A DNA stretch of 24,962 bases. Source: CAYJBH01 sp964371365 (GTDB lineage Bacteria; Bacillota; Clostridia; Oscillospirales; Ruminococcaceae). The stretch's first letter is position 1. Each line of letters starts with the position of its first letter. Under the pieces are notes generated by a model that searched no databases, was not told the DNA's origin, and saw only the letters and a program-made list of their open reading frames with translations. The position numbers and the translations under genes are program-made. The stretch covers positions 1-24,962 of the forward strand of contig CAYJMO010000024.1 of NCBI GenBank assembly GCA_964371365.1, read 5' to 3'. Of this stretch, positions 15,913 to 23,761 are shown piece by piece.

Positions 15913-16431
15913 ATGGACGAGGCACAATGGTATGTAGTGCACACCTATTCCGGCTATGAAAACAAGGTGGCACAGAGTCTTGAGACCATAATAGAGAACC
16001 GTCGTCTCGGCAGCATGATCGAGGAGGTGCGAGTACCTACCGCCATGATGACCGAGGTCAAGGACGGCAAAGAAAAACATGTGGAGCGCAAACTCTTCCC
16101 GAGCTACGTGCTGGTCAAGATGATAATGACCGACGACTCCTGGTATATAGTTCGCAACACAAGAGGGGTCACCGGCTTTGTCGGACCCGGCTCAAAACCC
16201 GTTCCGCTTTCCAAGGCGGAGGTTGATCAGCTTTGTATCGACAACCTTGAAACATCGGTAGACTTTAAGGTCGGAGACAGCGTCGAGGTCACCGCAATTG
16301 GTCCGATGGAGGGATTTGTCGGCACGGTGGACGAGATCGACTTAGAGCATCGTAAGGTTAAGGTTACCATCTCGATGTTTGGCAGACAGACTCCCGCGGA
16401 GCTCAGCCTCTCGCAGGTAAAACCGGTATAA
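15913..16431 (+). CDS. nusG: Transcription elongation/antitermination factor NusG
   Basis: A 172-residue protein with the NGN domain (AQWYVVHTYSGYENKVAQSL, FPSYVLVKMIMTDDSWYIVR, TRGVTGFVGPGSKPVPLS). A C-terminal KOW domain (VGDSVEVTAIGPMEGFVGTV) follows. It binds RNA polymerase and links it to ribosomes or Rho. Normal length. The 86-nt spacer after secE contains a 12-bp palindrome centred on GCAGATCTGC (15874-15885). GAGAAAGGG precedes the ATG. Confidence 0.97.
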   Translation: MDEAQWYVVHTYSGYENKVAQSLETIIENRRLGSMIEEVRVPTAMMTEVKDGKEKHVERKLFPSYVLVKMIMTDDSWYIVRNTRGVTGFVGPGSKPVPLSKAEVDQLCIDNLETSVDFKVGDSVEVTAIGPMEGFVGTVDEIDLEHRKVKVTISMFGRQTPAELSLSQVKPV

Positions 16432-16432
16432 C

Positions 16433-16450
16433 AATGTGTCTAAACACATT
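16433..16450 (+). promoter_or_regulatory. Stem-loop between nusG and rplK
   Basis: AATGTGT, a CTAA loop and ACACATT form a perfect 7-bp hairpin starting one base after the nusG stop. No T-run follows directly. Same placement style as the hairpin after rpmG. Confidence 0.35.
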
Positions 16451-16485
16451 AACACAAAAATTTTGGTTTAAGGAGAATTAACATA

Positions 16486-16911
16486 ATGGCACAAAAGATT
16501 ACAGGCTATATAAAATTACAGATTCCGGCAGGTAAGGCAACGCCGGCACCGCCGGTCGGTCCCGCGCTGGGTCAACACGGCGTTAATATCATGGCGTTCA
16601 CCAAGGAATTTAATGAGCGCACACAGAAGGACATGGGGCTTATCATTCCGGTAGTTATCACCGTATATGCTGACCACAGCTTCAGCTTTGTCACAAAAAC
16701 ACCTCCGGCGGCTGTTCTTATTAAAAAAGCGGTCGGTATCGAGAGTGGCTCCGGTGTGCCCAACCGCACCAAGGTTGGTAGCATCACTCGTGCACAGCTC
16801 GAGGAGATCGCCAATACTAAGATGAAGGATCTCAACGCCTCATCATTAGACAGTGCCGTCGCAATGATTGCCGGCACAGCACGTAGCATGGGCATCACGG
16901 TAGAGGGCTAA
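16486..16911 (+). CDS. rplK: Ribosomal protein L11
   Basis: A 141-residue protein with the L11 N-terminal domain (MAQKITGYIKLQIPAGKATP, PPVGPALGQHGVNIMAF). The C-terminal RNA-binding domain contains GSGVPNRTKVGSITRAQLEE and ends AGTARSMGITVEG. It binds the GTPase-associated region of 23S rRNA and is needed for stringent-factor activation. AAGGAG precedes the ATG. Confidence 0.98.
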   Translation: MAQKITGYIKLQIPAGKATPAPPVGPALGQHGVNIMAFTKEFNERTQKDMGLIIPVVITVYADHSFSFVTKTPPAAVLIKKAVGIESGSGVPNRTKVGSITRAQLEEIANTKMKDLNASSLDSAVAMIAGTARSMGITVEG

Positions 16912-16938
16912 ACGGCTCGCGATGAATAACAAATAATT

Positions 16939-16967
16939 TGGTGGGAGGATTTATCCGATATTACCAC
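16939..16967 (+). promoter_or_regulatory. Putative L1-binding site (autoregulatory) before rplA
   Basis: The spacer holds GGTGGGAGGATTTATCCGAT then ATTACCAC. Outer GTGG (16941-16944) pairs with CCAC (16964-16967), and inner GGAT pairs with ATCC, leaving an asymmetric internal loop. This looks like the GTGGGAG...ACCAC mRNA site by which free L1 represses its own translation. It sits 15 nt upstream of the rplA start. The match is from memory of the motif, not a covariance search. Confidence 0.55.
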
Positions 16968-16982
16968 AGAAAGGCTTTATAA

Positions 16983-17678
16983 ATGAAACACGGTAAAAAG
17001 TATAACGAGAGCAAAAAACTGATTGATCGTAGCAAACAATATGACAACGAGGAGGCTTTAGACCTCGTTTGCAAGACTTCCAAGGCGAAGTTTGATGAGA
17101 CGGTAGAGCTCCACATTCGCCTCGGCGTTGACAGCCGTCATGCCGACCAGCAGGTACGTGGCGCGGTAGTTTTACCACACGGTACCGGCAAGGATGTTCG
17201 TGTTATAGCGATTGCTAAGGGTGATGCCGCTAAGGCCGCAACCGAGGCAGGCGCAATGATGGTTGGAGACGACGACATCGTTGCAAAGATACAAAACGAG
17301 GGATTTGTGGACTTTGACGTACTGGTCACAACCCCCGACATGATGGGTCTCGTAGGACGTCTCGGTAAGGTTCTCGGTCCGCGTGGACTTATGCCAAACC
17401 CCAAGGCAGGTACCGTTACCCCCGACGTGGGTAGGGCTGTAACCGAGGCAAAAGCAGGTAAAATCGAGTATCGTCTCGACAAGGCGAATATTATCCATGT
17501 GCCGATCGGCAAGGCAAGTTTCGGCGCACAAAAACTGAGTGAAAACCTTACTGTTGTCATGGAGGCTGTCGCCAAGGCAAAGCCCTCAGCGGCAAAAGGT
17601 CAATATTTTAAATCAGCATCGGTCGCTTCGACCATGGGACCCGGTGTCTATCTTGCTACCTCCAAATACGGAGTATAG
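16983..17678 (+). CDS. rplA: Ribosomal protein L1
   Basis: A 231-residue protein with family segments VELHIRLGVDSRHADQQVRG, VVLPHGTGKDVRVIAIAKGD and GRLGKVLGPRGLMPNPKAGT. It ends with GPGVYLATSKYGV. It forms the L1 stalk at the E site and is also a translational repressor of its operon. AGAAAGG precedes the ATG, and a likely L1 target hairpin lies just upstream. Confidence 0.98.
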   Translation: MKHGKKYNESKKLIDRSKQYDNEEALDLVCKTSKAKFDETVELHIRLGVDSRHADQQVRGAVVLPHGTGKDVRVIAIAKGDAAKAATEAGAMMVGDDDIVAKIQNEGFVDFDVLVTTPDMMGLVGRLGKVLGPRGLMPNPKAGTVTPDVGRAVTEAKAGKIEYRLDKANIIHVPIGKASFGAQKLSENLTVVMEAVAKAKPSAAKGQYFKSASVASTMGPGVYLATSKYGV

Positions 17679-17711
17679 AGCAAAGGGACGCCCATAACTT
17701 AATAAAACCAT

Positions 17712-17833
17712 CCAATTCCAAAGACCGGGGTACAGATAACTGTATAAATTTATTATTCTAAAGAATGATAACGCCTCGCGAGGAGATAGGGTATAATTTT
17801 ATGCCTCTCTCCGTGTTTTGGAGAGAGGTTTTT
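17712..17833 (+). promoter_or_regulatory. L10 (rplJL) leader with attenuator
   Basis: The 182-nt spacer before rplJ contains AAAGACCGGGG, a GTACAG/CTGTAT hairpin and CCTCGCGAGG, arranged like the Bacillota L10 leader. It ends in an intrinsic terminator: CCTCTCTCC (17804-17812), GTGTTTT loop, GGAGAGAGG (17820-17828) and TTTTT (17829-17833). In B. subtilis the L10(L7/L12) complex binds this leader and promotes termination, matching L10/L12 output to need. The 5' boundary is approximate. Confidence 0.8.
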
Positions 17834-17860
17834 ATCGTTATAATAAAGGAGGTGAAAATT

Positions 17861-18370
17861 ATGCCAAGTGAAAAGACCTTAAACGCAAAAAAACAGCTTG
17901 TTGCTGATCTGAACGCGCTTATTATGTCGTCCTCATCCGGTGTTCTGGTAGATTATCAGGGTATCAACGTGGAAAACGACACAAAGCTGCGCAGTGAACT
18001 GCGTGAGGCAGGCATTAAGTATTCTGTTGTGAAAAACACCATGCTTAACCTTGCACTCAAAGACACTCCTTATGAGAGCCTTTGTGAGCACCTGCACAAC
18101 TCCACAGCACTCGCAACCGCCGAAGGCGATGCCATCGAAATATCCAAGATTTTGCAGAAGTACAGCGATGACTCCAAGGGCGCCTTTGGTATTAAAGGCG
18201 GCTTTATGGAGGGCAAGGCAGTTGATTCCGGCACCGTTGCCCAGATGGCGAAAATGCCCGGAAGAGAGCAACTTCTCGGTATGCTTTGCAGTGCACTTTC
18301 CGGCAACGTTCGTGGTCTTGCTGTCGCTCTGTCTCGCATTGCAGAGACAAAGGAGGAGCAATCCGCTTAA
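17861..18370 (+). CDS. rplJ: Ribosomal protein L10
   Basis: A 169-residue protein beginning MPSEKTLNAKKQLVADLNAL, with GVLVDYQGINVENDTKLRSE, YSVVKNTMLNLAL and KMPGREQLLGMLCSALSGNV, typical of L10. It is the base of the ribosomal L7/L12 stalk. The frame is open upstream to 17765, but a perfect AAAGGAGGTG lies 7 nt before the ATG at 17861, downstream of the attenuator, which fixes the start. The extended reading would run through the leader. Confidence 0.97.
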   Translation: MPSEKTLNAKKQLVADLNALIMSSSSGVLVDYQGINVENDTKLRSELREAGIKYSVVKNTMLNLALKDTPYESLCEHLHNSTALATAEGDAIEISKILQKYSDDSKGAFGIKGGFMEGKAVDSGTVAQMAKMPGREQLLGMLCSALSGNVRGLAVALSRIAETKEEQSA

Positions 18371-18424
18371 ACCTTAATCGGTTTCAATCAAACTTAATTT
18401 AAAACACGAAAGGAATTAACTATC

Positions 18425-18793
18425 ATGGCAGATATTGCAAAATTTATCGAAGAGATCAAAGGCATGACCGTTTTAGAGCTCAACGAGCTGGTCAAAGCAA
18501 TTGAGGAGGAGTTTGGTGTTTCGGCGGCAGCTCCGGTAATGATGGCTGGCGGCGGCGACGCTGCACCGGCTGCAGAAGAGAAGAGCGAGTTTGACGTTAT
18601 CCTTGCAGAGGTTGGCGCAAACAAAATGGCAGTTATCAAGGCTGTCAAAGAGGTCAGTGGTCTTGGCTTGAAAGAGAGTAAAGAGATCGTCGACAACGCA
18701 CCTAAAGCAGTTAAAGAGGGTGCTTCCAAGGCAGACGCCGAGGAAATCCAGAAGAAGCTGGAAGAGGCAGGCGCAAAGGTCGAACTCAAATAG
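18425..18793 (+). CDS. rplL: Ribosomal protein L7/L12
   Basis: A 122-residue acidic protein with the N-terminal dimer region (FIEEIKGMTVLELNELVKAI), an alanine-rich hinge (GGGDAAPAAEEKSEFDV) and the C-terminal factor-binding domain (KMAVIKAVKEVSGLGLKESK, then KKLEEAGAKVELK). Multi-copy stalk protein that recruits translation GTPases. ACGAAAGGA precedes the ATG. It is the last gene of the operon here: a strong terminator follows and rpoB does not. Confidence 0.98.
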   Translation: MADIAKFIEEIKGMTVLELNELVKAIEEEFGVSAAAPVMMAGGGDAAPAAEEKSEFDVILAEVGANKMAVIKAVKEVSGLGLKESKEIVDNAPKAVKEGASKADAEEIQKKLEEAGAKVELK

Positions 18794-18811
18794 TCTTTGT
18801 CTTTCAATACT

Positions 18812-18851
18812 TCACCCCTTGCACCAATTCAAGGTGCAAGGGGTGATTTTT
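18812..18851 (+). terminator. Intrinsic terminator of the ribosomal operon
   Basis: A perfect 14-bp stem (TCACCCCTTGCACC at 18812-18825 with its complement at 18833-18846), 7-nt loop and five Ts, starting 19 nt after the rplL stop. It lies between convergent genes. The opposite strand lacks a T-run, so it works mainly on the plus strand. Confidence 0.93.
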
Positions 18852-18867
18852 AAGTTGAATAACTATA

Positions 18868-20022
18868 TCAGTACGACGACGAGGTATCGCTCACGACCGA
18901 CTCTCCGGTCTTGATTCTACCACCTGCCACTCTTTTTTGCAGTTCATCGTAGAACACGTCCGGGTCTACCGGGAGAGAGACCATTTTTCCCGTCCAACTT
19001 GAAAGGTGCATCGCGTTGGAGAGTGCAAGACCGTTTATTCCCTCACTGCCGTGCGCCACAAGCGGTTCACCCCGCAAGATTGCCGCGGCGAATGCCTTTA
19101 ACACACCATCATGTTGCTCGTCAAAACCGTCGGTTTCGATATCAACCCACTCTCCCTCCGGTTTTTCAAAGCCATTTTTAGAGGTGACAAGGTGCTCCGA
19201 GATAGGTGTTTTCAGCCGATACAACTTTAGTTCGTTTTTATCGCATACCAGCTTGCCACCATCCATCGTTATCTCAAACCGATTTGTTCCGGGAGCGTCG
19301 CCGGTACTTGTAATAAACACACCGGTTGCACCGTTTTCATACTCAAGATAGGCGGTGACATCGTCCTCTACCTCTATGTCGTGCCATCTGCCGTTGTGGC
19401 AATGCGCCTGCAATTTGGTCGGCATACCGCAGATCCACTGCATTAGGTCGAGATTGTGAGGGCACTGATTTAACAGCACGCCGCCGCCCTCGCCGCCCCA
19501 GGTAGCACGCCATGCACCGGAGTCATAGTAGTATTGCGTGCGATACCAGTCGGTTATTATCCAGTTGGTACGGCGTATTTCACCCAGCTCGCCGCTTGAT
19601 ACAATCTCCTTCATTTTACGGTAGACATGATTTGTGCGCTGATTGAACATCATGGCAAACACAAGGTCATGTTCTGCCGCGACCTTATTCATCTCCAAAA
19701 CCTGTTTTGTGTAGACTCCGGCCGGTTTTTCACAGAGCACATGTTGAGCGTTTTGGAGTGTCCTTATGGATAGTTCGGGATGTTGGTAGTGAGGGGTAGC
19801 AATCAACACCGCATCGCATATTCTGCTGTCGATAAGCTCCGTTCCCTCTTCAAATATTTTTATGCTCTCGGGAAGATTGTTCTTTGCCCATTCACGTCGC
19901 TCTGAAAAGCGGTCCGCAACTGCAACAAGCTCTATGTCCGGCACGTTGCCTGCGACAATTCGGGTGCTATGTGAGGAACCCATGTTTCCTATTCCGATAA
20001 TTCCGAGTTTTAACTTTGTCAT
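18868..20022 (-). CDS. Gfo/Idh/MocA-family oxidoreductase
   Basis: A 384-residue NAD(P)-dependent sugar dehydrogenase-type protein. The Rossmann fold opens with GIIGIGNMGSSH (Gly10, Gly12, Gly15). The conserved EKPAG (Lys99) and GGGVLLNQCPHNLD (His189, Asp192) supply the usual catalytic residues. The family oxidises or reduces hydroxyls of sugars, inositols and uronates; the substrate cannot be read off. The frame extends to 20052, but MTKLKLG at 20022, with AAAGGA about 10 nt upstream, fits the family N-terminus. It is the third gene of the AraC/propeller operon (20 nt after the propeller stop), so it probably processes the sugar released by that protein. Confidence 0.92.
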   Translation of the reverse strand: MTKLKLGIIGIGNMGSSHSTRIVAGNVPDIELVAVADRFSERREWAKNNLPESIKIFEEGTELIDSRICDAVLIATPHYQHPELSIRTLQNAQHVLCEKPAGVYTKQVLEMNKVAAEHDLVFAMMFNQRTNHVYRKMKEIVSSGELGEIRRTNWIITDWYRTQYYYDSGAWRATWGGEGGGVLLNQCPHNLDLMQWICGMPTKLQAHCHNGRWHDIEVEDDVTAYLEYENGATGVFITSTGDAPGTNRFEITMDGGKLVCDKNELKLYRLKTPISEHLVTSKNGFEKPEGEWVDIETDGFDEQHDGVLKAFAAAILRGEPLVAHGSEGINGLALSNAMHLSSWTGKMVSLPVDPDVFYDELQKRVAGGRIKTGESVVSDTSSSY

Positions 20023-20042
20023 GTCAATTAATTCCTTTCGTT

Positions 20043-21326
20043 TTATCTGCATGTATACTTTGTCATGTCAGCCATGAACACCCTGCGGCATCCTCCGACA
20101 TGTCCGTTAAAAATCACATAGTCCGCGCATCTGCCCCAGACCGGATGAGGGTCTACTCGAAGCACCGGACTTTTTCCGGTGTGTTCATGCTTGATGTTGA
20201 TTCTGATGGGTGAGGGCAGTTCATCGTAGAGATCAAAATCAATCATCCTTATCGGCACCGTTCCGTCACCGTATGCCAAATCCTCAAATGCATAGGTGTC
20301 ACTCACCATGATGTTTTTTGTAGGGTGAAAGCTCGGGTGCCCCGAACCCTGAACATGTTCTATGAGGCGCTGAACATGTCTGCCCGTTAGATCCGCTTTG
20401 CAAAGCCTCATACCATTGTTGTAGATATTCAAATTCATGGTGAGGGCATCACCGGTCGGTGCCCATGTCGTGTGGTGCCCACCCTTTGACCACTGGGATT
20501 CGTCCACCGCTATGGCTAACTCGCTACCGTCGGCATTACAGGTATACACACAGTACTCCAACACATTGTCCAGTGAGATTATGTTAAAATCGGTTTTATA
20601 CTTTGGTGGGACATGCCTTGTCGTGAACATTATTTTACTGCCGTCAGGACTCCATGTCGAGTGAAAGCAGTAAACACCAAAATCCTTCAGCAGAAAACGT
20701 TCCCTCTCGGAATGGGTACGCTGAAAGATATCTTTTACAGACAAAAGCAACTCTGCCCTGCCGCTCGAGATATCCACCGTCCAAAGTCCGTCATCTTCGG
20801 TATCTATGCTATGTATCGGCACCATCTCGTCCGGCAGGGTGACACCGTAGCCGAGCTGGGTGCGGCGCATGGTTATTGAATTTGAACCTACACCGGTTTT
20901 ACCGTTTGGTGAGACGTGGTATATGGTGTGCTCCAGTCGTCTTTTTTCCCCTGTTTCGATGTCGAGGCAGACAGCAAAGGCCTCGTAAGTATCGACATCG
21001 ACATCGTTAAAGATAAGCTCGTTGTCAGTTGCACCCCAGTTAATGTTAGCTCCCAGTTGATGCTCCCAACCGCAGGTGGTTGCGACGACTCGCTCCTCAC
21101 CGCTTAAAAGGTCAACCACGGTTACCCTTGCGTTGTCACCGAATCGGGACGGTTTATCCTCGTACGGCATGTTTAACACCGCGAGGTATCTGCCGGAGGG
21201 GCTGATCGGTGCGGTATTAAAAAACCTATGGGTATAACAACCCTCGTTGGGGGTAAGGCACCAGACCGGAACGCTCGGTTCATACTGCTCATATCTTTCA
21301 AAATGCTCATCAAGGTTGTAGTTCAT
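20043..21326 (-). CDS. Beta-propeller protein resembling oligogalacturonate lyase (PL22-like)
   Basis: A 427-residue protein built of TolB/PD40-type blades: ISPSGRYLAVLNMPY, HSTWSPDGSKIMFTT, HHTTWAPTGDALTMN, HPSFHPTKNIMVSD and DPHPVWGRCADYVIFNGHVG. No signal peptide, so probably cytoplasmic. The blade order and histidines (His222, His284/285, His330, His394) recall oligogalacturonate lyases, which use a metal held by Gln and three His. From memory, the PL22 segment QVTHPHPSF corresponds to RVDPHPVW here, so one His would be replaced by Asp392 and the Gln is missing. It may therefore be a relative acting on another uronide or glycan. Operon context (AraC regulator, sugar oxidoreductase) supports a carbohydrate role. 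The propeller fold is fairly sure, the activity is not. Confidence 0.75.
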   Translation of the reverse strand: MNYNLDEHFERYEQYEPSVPVWCLTPNEGCYTHRFFNTAPISPSGRYLAVLNMPYEDKPSRFGDNARVTVVDLLSGEERVVATTCGWEHQLGANINWGATDNELIFNDVDVDTYEAFAVCLDIETGEKRRLEHTIYHVSPNGKTGVGSNSITMRRTQLGYGVTLPDEMVPIHSIDTEDDGLWTVDISSGRAELLLSVKDIFQRTHSERERFLLKDFGVYCFHSTWSPDGSKIMFTTRHVPPKYKTDFNIISLDNVLEYCVYTCNADGSELAIAVDESQWSKGGHHTTWAPTGDALTMNLNIYNNGMRLCKADLTGRHVQRLIEHVQGSGHPSFHPTKNIMVSDTYAFEDLAYGDGTVPIRMIDFDLYDELPSPIRINIKHEHTGKSPVLRVDPHPVWGRCADYVIFNGHVGGCRRVFMADMTKYTCR

Positions 21327-21343
21327 TGCCTCTCCTTATAATA

Positions 21344-22204
21344 CTATAAAACATTATAATGTTCCTTTCTATATCGGTGGGGGCTCAGACCGGTAAGCCG
21401 TGAAAATTGAAAGGAAAAATTACTCTCACTCGCAAATCCGCACCGCAGAGAAATCTCGGCGATTGATTGATCGGTGGTACAAAGCATCTGTTTAGCTTTG
21501 GTTATTCTGTGATGTAATAGATAGTCGTAGGGGGAAGTCCCCATGTACTGTTTAAACAGCCTTGAAAAGTGATATTTTGAAAGATGGGCATTGCTCGCTG
21601 TCTCATCAAGCATTATCTTGCTTTGGTAGTTGTCACGAAGAAACTTTGCGGACTCATAGATTAACCTGCGTCGTTTATCCTCACCCTCTATGCGGTGTAT
21701 ACCTTTGTATATGTTGTGAACCATCCGATGTAGTATGACCGAACTCTCAAGCATGTCATCGGTGCCGGTCTGTTTAGAAAAGTGCAATAGCTCCTTGAAC
21801 AGTTCATATGTTTGGTGAGTGACCTCAAATGCACTAAGTATACCATTTTGTGCGATCTTTGAAAGGTAACCCTCCACCCCGTAACCGTCGAGATGCACCC
21901 AACAGTGATGCCATCCCTTGGCATTCTTGACCGAGCGGTAATGATGATACTTTTTACAGTCTATAATGCAACAACTGCCGGCAACAAGTGCGATGTTATT
22001 ACCCTCATAGGTCATTTCGCCCTCGCCGTCCACCGTATAGACAAGCCAATATGAATCCTTAAAGTCGCGTTCGGTGAAAAAATTCTCCCCCGCAAAAAAC
22101 TCCCCCACCTCACTGCAATAAAAAGGGAGTGAGCGTGCAAAAACACCGGGGGTGGAGTTTATCCACACCGAGTTATTTGCGATGTCCATGTTAAAGTTAA
22201 GCAT
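21344..22204 (-). CDS. AraC-family transcriptional regulator
   Basis: A 286-residue protein with an N-terminal cupin-like sensing domain (YWLVYTVDGEGEMTYEGNNI, then GSCCIIDCKKYHHYR). A C-terminal double helix-turn-helix follows (IMLDETASNAHLSKYHFSRL, QYMGTSPYDYLLHHRI, then SIAEISLRCGFASESNFSFQ and GLSPHRYRK). It probably activates its own operon in response to a sugar ligand, as typical for this architecture. The propeller gene starts 17 nt downstream. The promoter lies at 22248-22276. Confidence 0.94.
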   Translation of the reverse strand: MLNFNMDIANNSVWINSTPGVFARSLPFYCSEVGEFFAGENFFTERDFKDSYWLVYTVDGEGEMTYEGNNIALVAGSCCIIDCKKYHHYRSVKNAKGWHHCWVHLDGYGVEGYLSKIAQNGILSAFEVTHQTYELFKELLHFSKQTGTDDMLESSVILHRMVHNIYKGIHRIEGEDKRRRLIYESAKFLRDNYQSKIMLDETASNAHLSKYHFSRLFKQYMGTSPYDYLLHHRITKAKQMLCTTDQSIAEISLRCGFASESNFSFQFSRLTGLSPHRYRKEHYNVL

Positions 22205-22247
22205 ACAGACCTTCAGCAGCCCTGTTATTCATTTAGTTACTATATCC

Positions 22248-22276
22248 ATTATATTTCAAATGCTATAATATGTAAA
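22248..22276 (-). promoter_or_regulatory. Promoter of the AraC/propeller/oxidoreductase operon
   Basis: Minus strand: TTTACA (22276-22271), 17-nt spacer and perfect TATAAT (22253-22248), giving a leader of about 35-40 nt before the ATG at 22204. An opposite-strand TGCTATAAT (22261-22269) overlaps it. Confidence 0.65.
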
Positions 22277-22324
22277 GTGTATTTTGACAATATATATGCA
22301 AAAAATAATGTCGGTAAAGATTTC

Positions 22325-22353
22325 TTGACTTTTTCAATATTATTTGTTACAAT
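22325..22353 (+). promoter_or_regulatory. Promoter of the GGDEF gene
   Basis: TTGACT (22325-22330), 17-nt spacer and TACAAT (22348-22353), with an extended -10 TG at 22345-22347 region (TGTTACAAT). It lies downstream of the first in-frame ATG at 22277, so it supports the later start at 22448. Confidence 0.65.
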
Positions 22354-22447
22354 TAAACTACAATACTTATACATATTAATATGCGTTTTGTGCAAATATA
22401 TAGCATATATTATTTTTTTCGGTATTATAATTGCCTTGGAGAGTCTC

Positions 22448-23761
22448 ATGAAGAAATTTGTCGTATGGTTGAACAATGCCACGATAAGGAAAAAGTTTTT
22501 GCCGTTACAATGGGTTGTGATTGTCAATGTGATAATAATATGTCTTTTTTCGTTTTTATCTATTGCGCTGGTGAATTATTCTTCACAAAACATTATTAAC
22601 ACAAATGTCCGTCATAAAGAGGAACTGAGCGCAATCATTCGAAATATGTATGTCTGTAGAGTACTTGGCAGAGATATTCTGTTCGCGGTCGATGAGGATG
22701 TGAAAAATGATTATTATGATGACTACATAAACGCATTTGACGAGCTTGATCAAAAAATGGATGCCTATTCAAAGCATCTTTCAGGAACTCAGCTTGTTGA
22801 ATTCACCCGCATCATAGAGGAGAAAAACGAATACAAGAGAAGTATGATACTCTCCGCAGACATCTGGATCGGCGGCGGCAGTTATGATGATGCACTTCAT
22901 GCCCTGCAGGTTGTGACACCTATAGCAAATGAGTTTTTCGGAAGTATCGACGAATTCTCAAATGAAGAAGAGAAGATAATGAACGAAGCTCTTGAAGTGA
23001 ACGACGGGCTTGTCATTACAATCTTAATATCCGGACTGATTGTCGGCGTCGCAATTATAGTCGGTGTGGTGCTGTTTATACGATTTTTCTCTAAAAGCAT
23101 GAGCACAAGCTTGATTAAGCTTGAAAAATCAATGTCCCAGATAGCCGAAACCGGCAATATGAAGATCGAAATACCGGAGGAGCTCTATACAAAGGATGAA
23201 ATAGGGCTTATCGCGAGTGTCGCTAACAAGATGAAAACAATGTTGCTCGAGTACTCCTTTAACGACACGCTTACCGGCGGATATAATGCCAAGGCATACC
23301 ACGAGGAGATAAATGAGCTCTTTTCGGAGGAAGACACCCAAAAGGAGCTATGGTGTATCATTGCAGACATGAACAACCTGAAACTTATCAACGATAATTT
23401 AGGTCATGTCGAGGGTGACAACGCGTTAAGGAACTCATACTATGCATTAAACGGAAATTTCGGCATATATGGTAAAACGTTCCGTATAGGCGGTGATGAG
23501 TTTGTCTCCCTGCTTTCCAACTGCACTAAAAAAGAAGTCGATTTGATGATTATCGAGATTGAGACCCAAATTGCAAAGGCGAACAAAAATTCGGTGTACA
23601 AATATTCGCTTGCAATTGGTGTGGACCATTTTGTCGGTAAGTCCGCAAAGGAGTACAACGAGTTCTTTAAATTAGTCGACCAAAAGATGTACGACAACAA
23701 GATTGCGAGCAAACAGTCCAGAATGAGCTCAAGAGTAACGCATCCCCCCGACAAAGCTTAG
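22448..23761 (+). CDS. Membrane-anchored GGDEF protein (putative diguanylate cyclase)
   Basis: A 437-residue sensor protein: TM1 (about 21-43), extracytoplasmic helical domain (44-187) like a four-helix-bundle sensor, TM2 (188-214), HAMP linker (211-265), then GGDEF domain (270-430). The signature RIGGDEF is intact (residues 348-352). Metal- and GTP-site residues are present (Asp307 in IADMNNLKLIND, GH at 319-320, GD at 323-324), so c-di-GMP synthesis is plausible. The RxxD product-inhibition site before GGDEF is absent, and the usual DxLTGLxNR reads DTLTGGYNAK. The frame is open from 22277, but GGAG lies 6 nt before the ATG at 22448 and the promoter lies between, so I use 22448. Divergent from the AraC operon. 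Confidence 0.88.
   Translation: MKKFVVWLNNATIRKKFLPLQWVVIVNVIIICLFSFLSIALVNYSSQNIINTNVRHKEELSAIIRNMYVCRVLGRDILFAVDEDVKNDYYDDYINAFDELDQKMDAYSKHLSGTQLVEFTRIIEEKNEYKRSMILSADIWIGGGSYDDALHALQVVTPIANEFFGSIDEFSNEEEKIMNEALEVNDGLVITILISGLIVGVAIIVGVVLFIRFFSKSMSTSLIKLEKSMSQIAETGNMKIEIPEELYTKDEIGLIASVANKMKTMLLEYSFNDTLTGGYNAKAYHEEINELFSEEDTQKELWCIIADMNNLKLINDNLGHVEGDNALRNSYYALNGNFGIYGKTFRIGGDEFVSLLSNCTKKEVDLMIIEIETQIAKANKNSVYKYSLAIGVDHFVGKSAKEYNEFFKLVDQKMYDNKIASKQSRMSSRVTHPPDKA

Noticed and set aside
17765..17860. Upstream 32-codon extension of rplJ
   Set aside because: It would translate through the L10 leader and terminator; a perfect Shine-Dalgarno site precedes the ATG at 17861.
22277..22447. 57-codon N-terminal extension of the GGDEF protein
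   Set aside because: The best promoter (22325-22353) lies inside it, there is no ribosome site at 22277, and GGAG marks the ATG at 22448.
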